Positions 19,345-31,312 of a DNA stretch of 64,000 bases are shown piece after piece. The translations under genes and the position numbers were made by a program. Source of the DNA: Platerodrilus igneus (lineage: Eukaryota > Arthropoda > Insecta > Coleoptera > Lycidae); contig JARFIW010001082.1 of NCBI GenBank assembly GCA_036346225.1, forward strand, positions 992,001 to 1,056,000. The letters run 5' to 3'. The notes under the pieces are model-generated. The model searched no databases. It was not told the origin of the DNA and saw only the letters and a list, made by a program, of their open reading frames with translations. Position 1 is the stretch's first letter, and each line of letters begins with the position of its first letter.

Positions 19345-21115
19345 CAGAATTACAAGTTTCCAATCGCGATCGTGGAAAAGAAGATGGTAAACCACAATTC
19401 TGTATATAGTACCGGAAACTCAACACCATCACGACAGATGAAAGTTCCAATCTTCCAATATTACCAGAAACTCTATGGGACCTGCAAACTGCGTTAATAT
19501 ATACAACACGCCACCTTAAATCAGTTTAGTGGCAGATACCACTGAACGAGGATTCCCAGCAACACATAACATTCTCTACACCAAATGGGGCCATTCACCA
19601 GTTCCGAATAATGCCATTTAAGTTGAAAAATGCTCCCGCTAGTTTCCAAACACTTATGACTCAGGAAGTACTTCCTGGGTACTTAGAGATGTTTGGATTA
19701 GTGATCTCGAGGATTTAACAATATATTCGAGCAATTTGACCAAATATCTTCACCACTTACGTTATTTACTCAGATTGTGGCAACACCGACTACATCTTGC
19801 CCTGTACAAGTGCAACTTTGGAGTCCAGACGACGGAATTCCTCGAACGTATCATCGCCGCCGAAGAAAATCGACCCCTGCCAAGCCATGTCAAACAGATT
19901 TAAAAGGAAGATCGCCCACCAAGTCTTTGTCAGCTGCGCTTCGACTTAGGACTGACAAACTGGTTTCAAGACTGCATTCCTCAATCCGTCGAACTCTAGG
20001 CACCGTTCATTAATTACTTCAAGTCAACCGATAATTTCGATGTAACGCTAAAGCAGAACAGGTTTTCCAAGTCATGGCATCAAGCCATAAATTAGCCATC
20101 AACCCTACACCGACCCGATTTTGACAAACTATTCTTACTGCAAACTGATACCAGTAGAACGGGTATTGCCTTCGTTTTGTACCAAACGAACAGGGCTCAA
20201 CGAAAATAATCAGCTACAGCAGTGCCCAACTCAGCCCATCAGAAAAAAATTACTAAGTCAACGAGCAAAAGGATTTGGTTTAATATCTAAACCGAGAAAA
20301 CATATATTCCTTATCCGGGCAATAAGCGGTTCAGACTCCACATCAAACCTAATGCAAGCGAGCTATATAACCTTCGCCAACTTGCCCGAACATTTGCAGA
20401 ACGCACAACAAAACAGTGAAGATGTAAGACCGGTGAACCGAAATTGACTCAAGGCCAAGCAAACAGGTACTGTTGGCGAATAGTTGGTGTTGGACCTGGG
20501 CCACTGCTAAAAGAGGATCATACCAGCAGAGGACTCCACTTATTTCATACCATCCTATCAGACCACGGGTGTTTATTTTAGTATACATTATGGGAGCACA
20601 GGAACTAGGAAAAAGAAATAGTTTTACGAGCCTTTGCTTCTCAATACGGTGTCCGATTGTGGCACCCGAAGATTCCCTAGATTACGTACCACCTACGAAC
20701 TAGGAACAGAGCCACCTGGCCCACGCCCAGTCACTCTCTCCTAGGATATGAATTACCATAACATGGATAATTTGACTATCAGGTGGTCAACAATCAAGGA
20801 AAATGTGATTGCGGCAAATCCAGAATATGCACGAACATAAGTGCCAATACCAAATTAGACATACCTCTGAATAATTCCTTGCCAAATTTTTACTCGGCGA
20901 TATGGTAACCATACGCTTCCATCCGTTGCTTCAAACTAGATTAAACACCAAATGGTAAGGACTCAATCCCAGTGCCAGAAGGACCGACCACAATATCTAC
21001 TGAATCAGATTAGAATATGCACACACCAAGAAAATTCATCTCAACGACATCAGAGTCGTACCTACTGAAACTCCACTACCACAAATCAATATGGTAGGTG
21101 CACGACAGTTTTCAG
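19345..21115 (+). pseudogene. Ty3/Gypsy pol relic (RT, RNase H, integrase C-terminus)
   Basis: Across all three plus frames, the order of a Gypsy pol can be followed: an RT finger block (FPIAIVEKKM near 19355), FSTPNGAIHQF near 19575, NAPASFQTLMTQEVLPGYLE from 19629, then YSSNLTKYLHHLRYLL and an LALYKCNFGVQTTEFL block to about 19840. RNase H traces (DTSRTGIAFVLYQ near 20150) follow, and a GPY/F-like tail near 20890-21060 (LNTKW.., IHLNDIRVVP). The catalytic YLDD is lost and stops and shifts are frequent. A purine run GGGGGAG precedes the 3' LTR at 21126. It is much older than the Gypsy copy at 29077-39120. Confidence 0.65.
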
Positions 21116-21125
21116 CTAGGGGGAG

Positions 21126-21235
21126 TCAAAATTCCAAAACAAAATGCGCAAAAATTCTCCCAATTAGGAGTATTTACGTTGTACACCTGATTTAAATTGC
21201 TTCACCCAATATGTTAAATTGCAGGAAGTTTAACG
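21126..21235 (+). repeat. 3' LTR of the old Gypsy relic, first part
   Basis: Matches 19116-19225 (TCAAAATTCC, ATTTACGTTGT, CACCCAATA, CAGGAAG). The LTR is interrupted after CAGGAAG and resumes at about 23068. Confidence 0.55.
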
Positions 21236-23067
21236 TCCAGTTTTAACCATAATATTTTTTTAGCTATCTATTTAACATGCTCTGTGGTTAGTAAGCTGTT
21301 ATAACTAGCAACCTACGATTCTCTCGTATGTTTAGTTGTTTGGTTAGATATCTTGCTGCTCTGTCACTTATCAATTCATGATTATACTACTGTACTATTT
21401 TGAGGTGTATTCATTTGCGTTTGTTCATAAAAAGTTATTTAATTGTGGGAAAATGTTATCTCACCAAAGGGTGTTAACGAGCCTGTGTGGCGGCTTTCTC
21501 ATCTACCAGCTTTTGAATCAAAACGACAAATTTGGTGATAGCAAGATCTACATCGATATTTTAGCGGATTTTAACCTACTCCCTTGGATAAAATTAATCT
21601 TTCTTGTGTTTGTAAATAAGAAAGTTAATTATTACGCCTTTGGCGGCTTTTAGGTCGTTATTATTATTATTATTGGCTTAGCGCCTTCACTAAGTTGTGA
21701 AACACATTTTTGTGATCTTTGTTACATTCTACCCACATTATTATGTGGTGAGTAATTGTCTTGTAGCACTTCTTGTTCTATGTGTTTCATGAATTTTTAG
21801 AGAACAAGTACGAGTTCAAAAGTTATTATAAATTTTAAGTTTAACAGTTCCAATTCAAGTATATGCACATTTATGAGCATCTGTTTAAGTCATATTTCTG
21901 GTGGTATCGGGATTAACCAGAGTCGACAACCTGAAGTGGATGGTGTTAAAGCTCCCAATAAGGAGCTAATTATTGGTGCAGCGAGATTAACCTGTTGGGC
22001 TACTGAAATATTAAGAATATCCTGTAGGAGGTACCCGTTGATAGATTTTATATCCGAAGCTGTCTCGTGTGAACCGTTTGTAGTTGCTGCAGCCCCGTTA
22101 AATTGGATTTGTAGCCCTAGACAGATACTGGTGCATTGGTATTACTTACTGAGGCGTTTACTTTATTATTTGAGTGTGTCGTGCATGTTATGTTGAGTTT
22201 ACTTGATTACTACTTTTGTGTATGAAATTATGTATTTACCATATTATTATTTTGTCTTGACTGCCACCATAATTTCAGCTTTGTTGTAGGGTTGGTTATG
22301 GTATTAACGTATAATCTGTATTAATTAGTTATTAAAATATTAATGTTTGGATGCTACACGAGTAAATGTTATGTTCTTATGCCTAATGCTACCAACTGGT
22401 TAGTGGGTCCAGTGGTTTATTCATACAGTTGTAAGTCTAGTCACGAGGTTATTTACTTTGTAAAATTATTACTCATTTAAGTTATGCGGTTATAGCGAAC
22501 TTGATGGCCACCAAGACTGCGTACTATATTATTATTAGAATACAAATTATTACGCCTGTGTATACTTGCGCCCCGATATTTTGAACATCTTTGCATTACC
22601 GCTGTTAATTATTATTATTTCAATCACCTGGAGCAAACATAGATATTGCTTGCTATGAGTATTTAACGTGGTTAGTCTCCCTGAATCCTTATAGAGTTTG
22701 AGTCTTGTATGTATGATGCTTTGATGAATTATTTGTTATTGTGAAACTTATATTTGTGTTTGGTTTCATATTTGATATTGTTGCTACTTCAATAAATTCA
22801 GGTTTATTTTGTGTTCGGTTAATTTATTGGTATATTGAGTTACTTTGGGTTTGCCCGAGAATAATGGAACAATTCTCGTTGTTTCTGCTTGCTACTCCGT
22901 TCCTGGCGTCCATTTATTTGTTGCTTTGTTTGGACTCATTGGGTCTTTCAGGCGGTTTCTTATGGTCCTTGGATGCTGTTCTCGACCCAACGACCTGATT
23001 AGTCTCATCTAAGCTATTTCGGAGCACTATTTGTCATCGTAACTTTGAGGAACCTACTATATCGATT
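21236..23067. mobile_element. Unidentified 1.8-kb insertion inside a Gypsy LTR
   Basis: The segment splits the 3' LTR. The two sides of the break read GCAGGAAG and GCAGAAGG, which may be a decayed target duplication. It contains short TTATTATTATTATT runs (about 21660 and 22608) but no coding region I recognise and no clear terminal repeats. Open frames at 21378-21653 and 22741-22998 are hydrophobic, without motifs, and are probably chance. Confidence 0.4.
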
Positions 23068-23185
23068 AAATATCAAATTTTTATCGTAGCAGAAGGCTAT
23101 TGGATTAAGACTAAATTAGCTAAGAAAGGCATCAAGTGTAAAAGAAAGTGAATCTGTATTCATAGAGACAGTTAATCGGAGCTAA
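23068..23185 (+). repeat. 3' LTR of the old Gypsy relic, second part
   Basis: GAAGGCTATTGGATTAAGAC, TAAATTAGCTAAGAAAGG and CATAGAGACAGTTAAT match 19210-19303. Confidence 0.5.
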
Positions 23186-23369
23186 ACTCTAGCATGGGAA
23201 AACTGCACGAGGATGTGGTTCTGTCCCACAGTTTTCAGTTCAACGCAACACTCGTAGCTTTTTGAAAAACCTGTTAACTCACAACATCGACAATGCTTGC
23301 GAAACTGTTTGAATAGCCTACAAGTTCATAATGATGGCACTGCATTTGATTTTCCACCTGCATGAGCCA

Positions 23370-23622
23370 TAAAGCGAGTTTTTTTTACCTGGAAAATTTT
23401 GAATTTTACCGTGCCCTTGCTGTTCCAAGAAAAGTAGGAATCTTTAACGTGTGTCGCAACACTCACACACGGGACCTCCATTTTACCTCTCATCTGAACT
23501 AGGACGTATTTTTATGAAAAATGCATGCTTAACATTTTTCAATCGGACCGTATAGGGATTTGAACCCGGGGCCTTGGGTGTAGTAGTCACACACATACTA
23601 ACTACGCCACGGTGCGCCCCTG
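23370..23622 (-). repeat. tRNA-derived SINE, copy 1
   Basis: The head (minus, from about 23622) has a Pol III A box-like GGCGTAGTTAG and a B box-like GGTTCAAATCC. The body contains the conserved words TAACGTG, CTCACACACGGGACCTCC and GCTGTTCCAAG shared with copies at 40839, 43909, 44169 and 63385. It is truncated at its 3' part. It is not a functional tRNA gene. Confidence 0.75.
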
Positions 23623-24250
23623 CTCATAAAGTTCACAACTTCAGGCAACCAACAAAAACACCCATCTAAGCTATCAAAGGGTTGATCTCTGGACCCTCCA
23701 CCCTCGGTACCACAAACGCTTGCAAGTTCGCGTCGCGCACAGCATTAGCGGCATCAAAACCGTACCCACCTATATCGTGCTGTGCGATCTCCGGAAGTGG
23801 CTCTGCAGAACTTATTACTGCTATCACAAAATACTCGACGCTGGGTGCAACAGAGACTCGTATTTGCTAATATATAATTCCAATATATTATTAATCTTCT
23901 GTTAGTTCTTAAGTTATAAAGATGTGTCTGTTAGCTCTCTGGGTGATTTCGCATTTCAAATAAATAATGTGCTTCTCCCACTTTAAACTTTGTTCTGCCA
24001 TCGGAATGAGTTGATAGCAATCCAGCCTATCCACTTAAGGTATGTGTTAGGTTATGCCGAAAAAGGCGAAAAATGTAAAAACGTTTAGTATTCGATATTA
24101 AACCAATGAGTAACATAGCACGAAAGTTTCATAACACTTCCCTGCTGCTCTTACAGCATGGAAAATTGGAAATGTTTTCAGAAATCACAATACATGCCCT
24201 TTCACTGTTTTACAATAAAAATTCAGTAGGTGTGTTTTTAAGCGACTTAC

Positions 24251-24390
24251 CTCCTAATTGAAGTAAAATATTGGTCTAAGAAATCCTTAGCCTGCTTTAG
24301 GATATCTTCTTGGCTTCTTGTTTCAGTTGATATGCGCCCAACATTGCTTACTACACTCCCTAAACATGCTTGAGCTGAGCAGGCGGTACT
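24251..24390 (-). CDS. NOS: Host exon: nitric oxide synthase, start of oxygenase domain
   Basis: A 140-bp minus-strand exon with a good 3' splice site (ATTATTTTGTTTCAG just upstream) and a consensus donor (GAG|GTAAGT at 24250). It reads STACSAQACLGSVVS, then TRSQEDILKQAKDFLDQYF and TSIRR. C-x4-C followed by LGS is the zinc-tetrathiolate motif that holds the NOS dimer interface, and the AK-F-DQY-SI-R helix follows it in all animal NOS proteins. The exon starts in phase 0 and ends in phase 2. NOS makes NO and citrulline from arginine. Other exons would lie on minus, downstream at lower and upstream at higher coordinates; I could not identify any in this window. No sign of decay. Confidence 0.75.
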
Positions 24391-24879
24391 CTGAAACAAA
24401 ATAATTACATTACATAAACTGAAAAGGGGTAATTGAATATCAGCGTAGGCGGTGTTGCCACCTGACCGATTTTCTACCGGACTGTCCGGTTTTTTCGAGT
24501 AATGATTCAATAATTGGATCATTTGTCCGGTTTTCTAAAAAATTGAAAATTTACAAAAAAAAATGTTTTGTGTTTATGAAAAACTTGTACTTAAATTTCA
24601 AGAGTTCTTGTAAACGGCGACTCTAGTTCCTATTATCACCGCAAGGATTTACTGCGAAAGTGAAAATATTTCTCAACATAACATTTACGAAAATGACTGC
24701 TCAATCGCGTGGCTCAATCACCTCACTAGTGTGATGCTTTTGATTTCTGTACTTTCTTTATGTGACCAGAAGTTGATATAGCGTATGTACACATACGGTA
24801 TACGCTTTTTTTTAAATAAAATGTTTATTTAAATTTTTTAAAATTTAATAGGACAGTGAAATAAGAAGGAGGAAACGAA

Positions 24880-26450
24880 ATTGCAAATTTAATCAACACT
24901 TGTTAAAATATGCAGATTATAGAAATTGGTTGCAAACAGTTCAAGAAGATAGTGATAAGGCAATATGCTTGATGTGCAATACAACCTTAGCGTCAAATGT
25001 GATGGCGTAAAAGTTGTAAAAACGCATATGGAAACAACTAGTCATAAAAAGAATGTAGCTTAATTTCTTGGTACATGCGATTGGAAAACTTTTTTAAACC
25101 AAAATATTTCAGGTTTAAAGATCAGCAACAGAATTATCATAACTTTATCACGGGGTTAAGTCGCATCGCAGCTTGTTATTCATGACGTGTGGAGCTAAAG
25201 TTAGTGTTAAAACATTTACTGATTCTGATTAACAAAAACAAAGACTTTGGCGCACGAAAGTGGAGGATATAGTATAAAATCTTTTGGCTCCCTATGCATT
25301 CGAAACAATTTTAAAATTTGTGAAACATTTGGGATTCGGTATTAATGCTTCGAATAAAAGTAATAATTTTTTTTCTAATCGCCATTCGTAATTTTAATTT
25401 AAATGGGTTCGAGCAACTTCTTGTTCATGCTCTCATTAATTTTAAACAGATATGGGGCGAACTGCTGATGATATTTTTAATATTATTCAATCAAAAATTA
25501 ATCACGCAGAATTAGATATAACGAACATTATCCCATTTAGAATTGGAGCTGATAATGCACTTGTTAACTTTCGATTCAATTCTTCAATTATCATAAAATT
25601 GCAATTAAATAAACAATAATTTAATAAGAGTAATTTGTAATTGGCATATTCTTTGTAACACTGTTAAATATGCATTAAAAACAATGAAATGCGATATCAA
25701 AACATTGGTCTTAAAAGGTTACAGGGAATTTCTGTCCAACACTTGTCTTACTAAAAAACTAAAATACTGTTTTGATTTTCTTGACCAGTCGTAGTTTTAG
25801 ATATTGATATTGTTTCGGCAAGGTGAGTGAGTCTATACAACTGCTTATTTTTTAAATCAAGGAGAGGAGGAATGGATTTCCATCATCTGGAAATTCATAC
25901 GCAAGCATAAAAATGGTATTAGTGATACAAAATCTCTACTATAATTGAGGATTTATTTTGTTCATTCTTTCTTAAATATTTACGAAAAATCATTTGAAAA
26001 AGAAAACGGTGATGTAACTAAGTTATGCCTCGCGTTCCTACGTCTTAAAGGTGATATACTACAAAGAAAAGAACTGCTTTTTTTAATGGCTTTATAGTAA
26101 ATTAAGCACTTTAGGATTTATTGGAATATAATCAAAAAACATTCCAAAAATGAAGCAGATGTGGTGAACACAAGAGCGTTAAAATATTTAGATGGTTGGT
26201 ACATTTCTGTTTAAAAATTTAATATAAAAGATAATATTCTCACTATTCAAGGTTGTTTGTACTATTTTTTCTTTTTTATAGATGTTATCAGATGGGGTAA
26301 CTATACTAAAGATGTTGATTGTGGTTCAGCTATTTTTATTAAAGTGAGGCCAAACACCATCAGTTTGTTTATACTGCTTTGGGTAAAACAGCAAGGACAA
26401 AATACTAACCGCGAAGTCGCTGTTTAAGAAGTTAATTGGAGTGAAGTGAG
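24880..26450 (+). pseudogene. hAT-like transposase relic, N-terminal and middle part
   Basis: Decayed plus-strand coding with many stops. The start reads NWLQTVQEDSDKAICLMCNT followed by a THMETTSHKK block, a BED-type zinc finger (C-x2-C...H...H). Later blocks include FGINASNKSNN, DIFNIIQSKINHAEL and RIGADNALVNF, in the order of the RNase H-fold part of an arthropod hAT family. A matching C-terminus is found at 39125-39500 on the same strand, beyond the young Gypsy insertion. Too decayed to define TIRs. Confidence 0.55.
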
Positions 26451-28042
26451 GTAAGAACAGAACCATCTAAATTTGTCTCAGAAGTTTAACCATAGATGTT
26501 GTTTTATCTGTACTAATCGTAAGTACTTCTGGACACTTCCAAATCAATTCTGAACTCTAACTTAAGCGGGATGAGACTAACGGGAGGTTTCTGTAAATAT
26601 GGAAATGTTAAGCGCCACTATACTCAAAAATTTTTCATAAGCGAGACAGCATCGCTAAAGAGAGTGTAGGAACTTTAGTAACGATTATACGCACCTAAAG
26701 CACAAATGCTAAGATTGTTATATTTACACAATATTATCTCTGAAAGAAAAAGTATTTATACATCAAATATCTATCAGATCATTGCTTGCAACTGAGCACA
26801 AGAATTATGTGTTTATATCAATACATAATTTTTATATGATCTAAACTCATCCATACAAATTACTTTTTTTTAAATCCTGTTAAGTTTGCGAGAGTTTTAT
26901 ATATACACTTTTATATATCAAATTTTTTCACAAGATTACTTTCTAAATAATTTGCTACGCAAGGAAATTAATAAAAAGTCTGAAGAAAGTAACATATGTA
27001 CATCTATTAAATTAAAGATTATACTCTTAGCGTTGCAGATATTTACAATTTATTAAATAAATTTTTTAATATTATAATAGCTGAAGAATTTATATTAAGT
27101 TGTAATGTTCTATAGGAATGATAATTATTGCATTTAGTAATTTTTATCATATTCAGATCTGAGTACGATGCACATATAATCATTAATAGATCTTAACTAA
27201 ATAGTTCTCATTGCATTTAAATTTTCAAATGATTAATATTTTAATATTTTAAATAAAATATCCTACATTAGTTTTTAGTTTGACGGGAACTTTATCAACG
27301 CATAAAATTCTTATAGGGTGTGATTATTGTCATAATTCTGTCCTCTAAAGCGTACCTGAATGTCTTTGTAAATAGCAAAATTTATAATATAGTGAAGGTT
27401 AAAAAACAATAAAATGCAAAATAATAAGCTTTATACAAATTTTGACTTACCGAGGAATACCACCTTAATTTTAAATAACAAAAAAACGTGTTGCCAAACT
27501 ATAACAATTTATCTTGATTTACAACGTCCTCTTATGGATGAAAGCATACCAACGACATGACTTATATATGAACAGCTGTTGTTCCGGCAACGAGTAAGAT
27601 AGAAATTACGCCAAACCACCTGCATCCAAGTTTTCAATCGAAAATTGCTAAATCCATCATTTCGCAACGTCACTTTATTTTACAGTTATTGCATTGATAC
27701 AATTTTTAAATTGCATAGTATTAAGTATTTAGTTAAATCGTAGCGTAAACCGTATTATGAAAGTCGTGCTAAAAATATTTAAAATTATTTAGATATACAT
27801 TAATACTGATAGATTTTACAAACCATACTGTCAAGTTTACGACACCATTGACAAGGACTCTAAGAAGATTATATTAAAAGGGCTATGCGGAGTTCGCATT
27901 TCAACTTATTAATTTGGGGAGACATGTTGTTCACGTAATGGCTGAAACGCAAGACTGTTTACGGAAAGGCCATCTATCTAGACTACGAGTGTTAAATCAC
28001 GGCACGTGCAGGTTGATTATACCAAAAATAACTATGAGACGT
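26451..28042. other. Gap, probably further hAT relic or non-coding
   Basis: Very AT-rich. I see no continuous coding signal and no repeat that matches elsewhere in the window. Confidence 0.35.
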
Positions 28043-28786
28043 GGTTTTTAAGTAAGGACCGTTTGAAAATAAAAACTTAACAAAACAAAATTTTCATAAA
28101 CCAAATGTATTTTCAGATTCGACGTACATTTCTTTATTTTTCAACATAGCTGCCAAGTTTGTTTAAACACTTATCGTACCTTACAACTAGATTTGGAATA
28201 TCCTCTTCATAGAAACATGTCGCCTGCTGTGGTCCTCCGCTAGGAATTTAGGGACCCAACAAAGCACAGTTTCTTGAAGTTTAAATTTTCAGAAACAATG
28301 TTGTACAGCACTGACCGCGACACTTCAGGAAAGTCATTTGAAAGAATGCATATGGTGAAGCGTCTGTTCTCAAGAATTTTCGCTTCAACTACAGTCACAA
28401 TATCGTCTGTGCTTACAGATGGGCGACGGGAGCGGGGCTCATCATAGATGTTGGCGCGGCTATTTTTGAAGTCTCTGACCCATTTACGCACTTTGACTTC
28501 ATACATGGCAGTAACTTCGTCAACTTCACAAATTTTGTTCTTGAATGTCAGCAGCAGACAGGTTTTTTTGCCGTCAGAAAACGTATCTCTGACCGTATCT
28601 CGCACGGGGCCAGCAATTCCATAATCTTAACATTTTAACGACTCAGAACAGACCGTACAGGTTACCTACGCAGCTGCAACTGAGCGCAGTTATTTACAAT
28701 CAATGCCGGGACACGACGCAGGCATTCGTTGCGGCGCGCGCGCAATCTATTATTGTATACAACAAAACGGCTCTTACTTAAAAAAC
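28043..28786. mobile_element. mariner deletion derivative with TIRs
   Basis: Inverted ends GGTTTTTAAGTAAGGACCGT (28043-28062) and the complement of GTTTTTTAAGTAAGAGCCGT (about 28767-28786) enclose about 740 bp, half the size of a full mariner. Inside is a transposase with its middle removed. I could not identify a TA duplication with certainty at either end. Confidence 0.7.
28134..28605 (-). pseudogene. mariner transposase, N- and C-termini joined by internal deletion
   Basis: Residues 1-110 show the mariner HTH region (FKNKICEVDEVTAMYEVKVR, WVRDF, EPRSRRPSVSTDD, and a second HTH with LYNIVSENLN). At about 28250 the frame jumps to the very C-terminus (NLVVRYDKCLNKLGSYVEK, stop at 28134-28136). 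The whole DD34D catalytic core is absent, so it cannot make active transposase. It could have been moved in trans. Confidence 0.8.
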
Positions 28787-29076
28787 ATGCCTTGTAGTTA
28801 TGTATACGTGTATTTATAGCTAAATGACGTTTTCTATTTCAATAAATAATTTGGAAGGTGACTGGTTAATGCTTTTACAACTCTACAGAAAAGGACTAAC
28901 GAATGTTAATATGGAACGTTTGGTTATGCAAACAAATTTGTTTTCAACAAATAAATTCTAATGCTGCTATATACATGGTGATATACCAACAATCATCAAA
29001 TTTAATGTTTTCTAAACTACATAATTACATTAATGAAATAAAAATGCTTCATGTTGCGAGACAGATAAGCATATAT
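28787..29076. other. Short AT-rich spacer between mariner and Gypsy
   Basis: Contains an open frame from 28903 that enters the LTR; it has no motif and is probably chance. Confidence 0.35.
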
Positions 29077-31034
29077 TGTAACAAAATTTTTGTTACATTT
29101 CATATCTCCGAAGGAAAAACAGTTCTAACTGTTATTATTTTGCGAATCTGTCATTTAGCGTGTAATCGTTAATTAATTTAATGTACTAAAGAAGAACAAC
29201 TCTTTCCGTTTATATTATTTTTATCTATAAGGAGTATTTAACAGGGACTCCTATACTTTCGATATCGTGGATACCTTAAACGTAACTTGAGTTACATAAA
29301 CTACAGGCGTTTTGACGTCCGCTAGAGCAATTGTTAAACATAACGCCTGCGCGAAAATGACGCGAGGGCTAAGAGCGTTGGCAAGTAAGGAAGAGCTCTC
29401 GTGTAAGCCGCCCAGTCAACTTAAGGCAACAGCTACAACACGTGGTGAGGAAATCCATTAGTGGTAAGCACCGTGTAATTAATCAGCCGTGTTTAAAACT
29501 AATACCTGGTTCAATCTCTTTAGCAGGTTTGAGGAACACGCTAAACAATGGAATTAGATTTTGGTCGAGTATTGTGAAATTAGTTGTTTTAAAGCTGTCC
29601 GAGGAATTATGGTTAATGCAGGCATGTTTTGTATCTTTCGGAATATCAAGCAGATGGAATGCTATGCGTCTTAGTTCATCTATTACGTTCGTCAACATCG
29701 CCGTTGTAGAATTAAAACATAATCTATCAGGTACTTATAAACTTTTACTGAAAATCAATTTCGTGTGCTAATTAAGGTTAAAGCTTTAATTTACTCTCTA
29801 CTAAATCATGGGAAACTTTCGTTAAATAACGTAAACTTCAAGTTTGTTTGCAAAATGTGTTTATGCTCATATATCACGTAAAATTTAGTTTGAAAGTATA
29901 ATCTAAAAATTTAATAAGTCAAATATTTTTCATTCGGAACTAGATTGTTTTATAAGAGAAATTTTTGAACCTTTAGATGATTTAAAAGTTGTTATTCAAA
30001 GTGCATTTATGATGCACATGTTAAGTGATAAAAATATGTATAAAGTCCACCTTTGGATGAAAGATGTTTTCTAGCAATTTGTTGTGATTAGTATAATACC
30101 TAAGCTGCTTTTAACATATGTTGAACTGACTTTTATTAATTTCATGTTTAGACCATATGAACTGTTTATGTAACAAGTTCTTTAGGTAAAAATCTTGTAA
30201 GCCAGAACAGATCTGTTTTATGGATGTTTAAGAACCTAAACTGTATTGAATAACTTATAAATGCTAACACCTCTCTATGTAGAGAAGCATATTCAGAAAC
30301 TTCTGTAACTTACTTAATGTTGATAATTTTGATTATAGAGGAACACTCTAAGAAAGTTTTAAAGCTTATTATATATTAATTAATAAATTTTATTTACAAG
30401 TAATTTTTGCAACAAAAGAGAATCATATTTCAATTAAACTTTGAATTGATACCTTTGTCTTTTATTTCACTTATTGAACTTAACATTGCTCAAATTAGAT
30501 CAACAAAATTTTGAATGTGGAAAAAGTTGATACAGTACCAGGTAATAGAAACGGAATAAGTAATTTTCAGTAGAGTATTTTCTCATAGGTAAGGTGTTAT
30601 TAAGGTTTTGAATTCAGGCCAATCGATCTATAAAGATCGAAATATTTTGTTGTTGTAAGGCACAAACGGTGTCTTATATTTTATTTTTCTGTGTGACATC
30701 TTCTTGCAGGTCCGACATCGCGGAAGCTGGGGCAGAGGTCCAAGAGGTTTCCAGAGGTATTGTTTATTGTGGTTTGTAAGTTTTTTTGATAATCATTATA
30801 TCCTATAGGTTTCTGCGTCTTCCTGTAGGATACTTTAGTTTTGCTTGTTGTCTATACAGATGCAGTGGCGCCCATTTACCTTTTTGTTCCCGTTTGTAGT
30901 CGAGCCCACCATATACCCACGCCCAAACTCATTGCTCACCCATGGGGTAATTCCCAGACTAGACCGCGAATATAGTAAAGAAGGGCTTTACACCTTATGA
31001 CTAACCAATTAAAAAAAAAACTATTAACATTTCA
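29077..31034 (+). repeat. 5' LTR (1958 bp)
   Basis: Matches 37165-39120 almost base for base. At nearly 2 kb it is long for Gypsy. The 109-codon plus and 71-codon minus frames present in both LTRs (29442-29771 and 29483-29698) have no motif. Confidence 0.9.
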
Positions 31035-31035
31035 C

Positions 31036-31054
31036 TGGCGCACAACGTGTGAGG
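31036..31054 (+). promoter_or_regulatory. Primer binding site resembling the tRNA-Lys 3' end complement
   Basis: TGGCGCACAACGTGTGAGG begins 1 base after the LTR. It resembles the complement of a tRNA-Lys 3' end (TGGCGC..CAACGTG..G) with mismatches. Confidence 0.55.
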
Positions 31055-31312
31055 CTCGATTTCGTTGATGTTTGATTTATAAAAATTAGTTATTTCAATA
31101 TCCCTTAATGTGTTGGTTTAGTTGGTAAACTCAAAATTAATTTGGTTATAAATTTTCATAGCATTTGTATCGTGTCTGGAACCTCAAGTCTTTTATGCAT
31201 TAGTTATTTGAATGTCACAACAGGTTTGATTCGCATTAAAGAAATTTTTTTGTCATATTGAGTTGGTCAAGAAATAAAATAACTTTAGGTTGTCAAAATA
31301 AATTTTTTAAAA

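Noticed and set aside
22741..22998. 85-codon hydrophobic frame resembling a membrane protein
   Set aside because: TTT/TTG-rich DNA gives hydrophobic translations by chance; no start context or homologous block.
29442..29771. 109-codon plus frame identical in both Gypsy LTRs, and a 71-codon minus frame
   Set aside because: Identity is expected from LTR duplication; no motif and no known LTR-encoded protein in this group.
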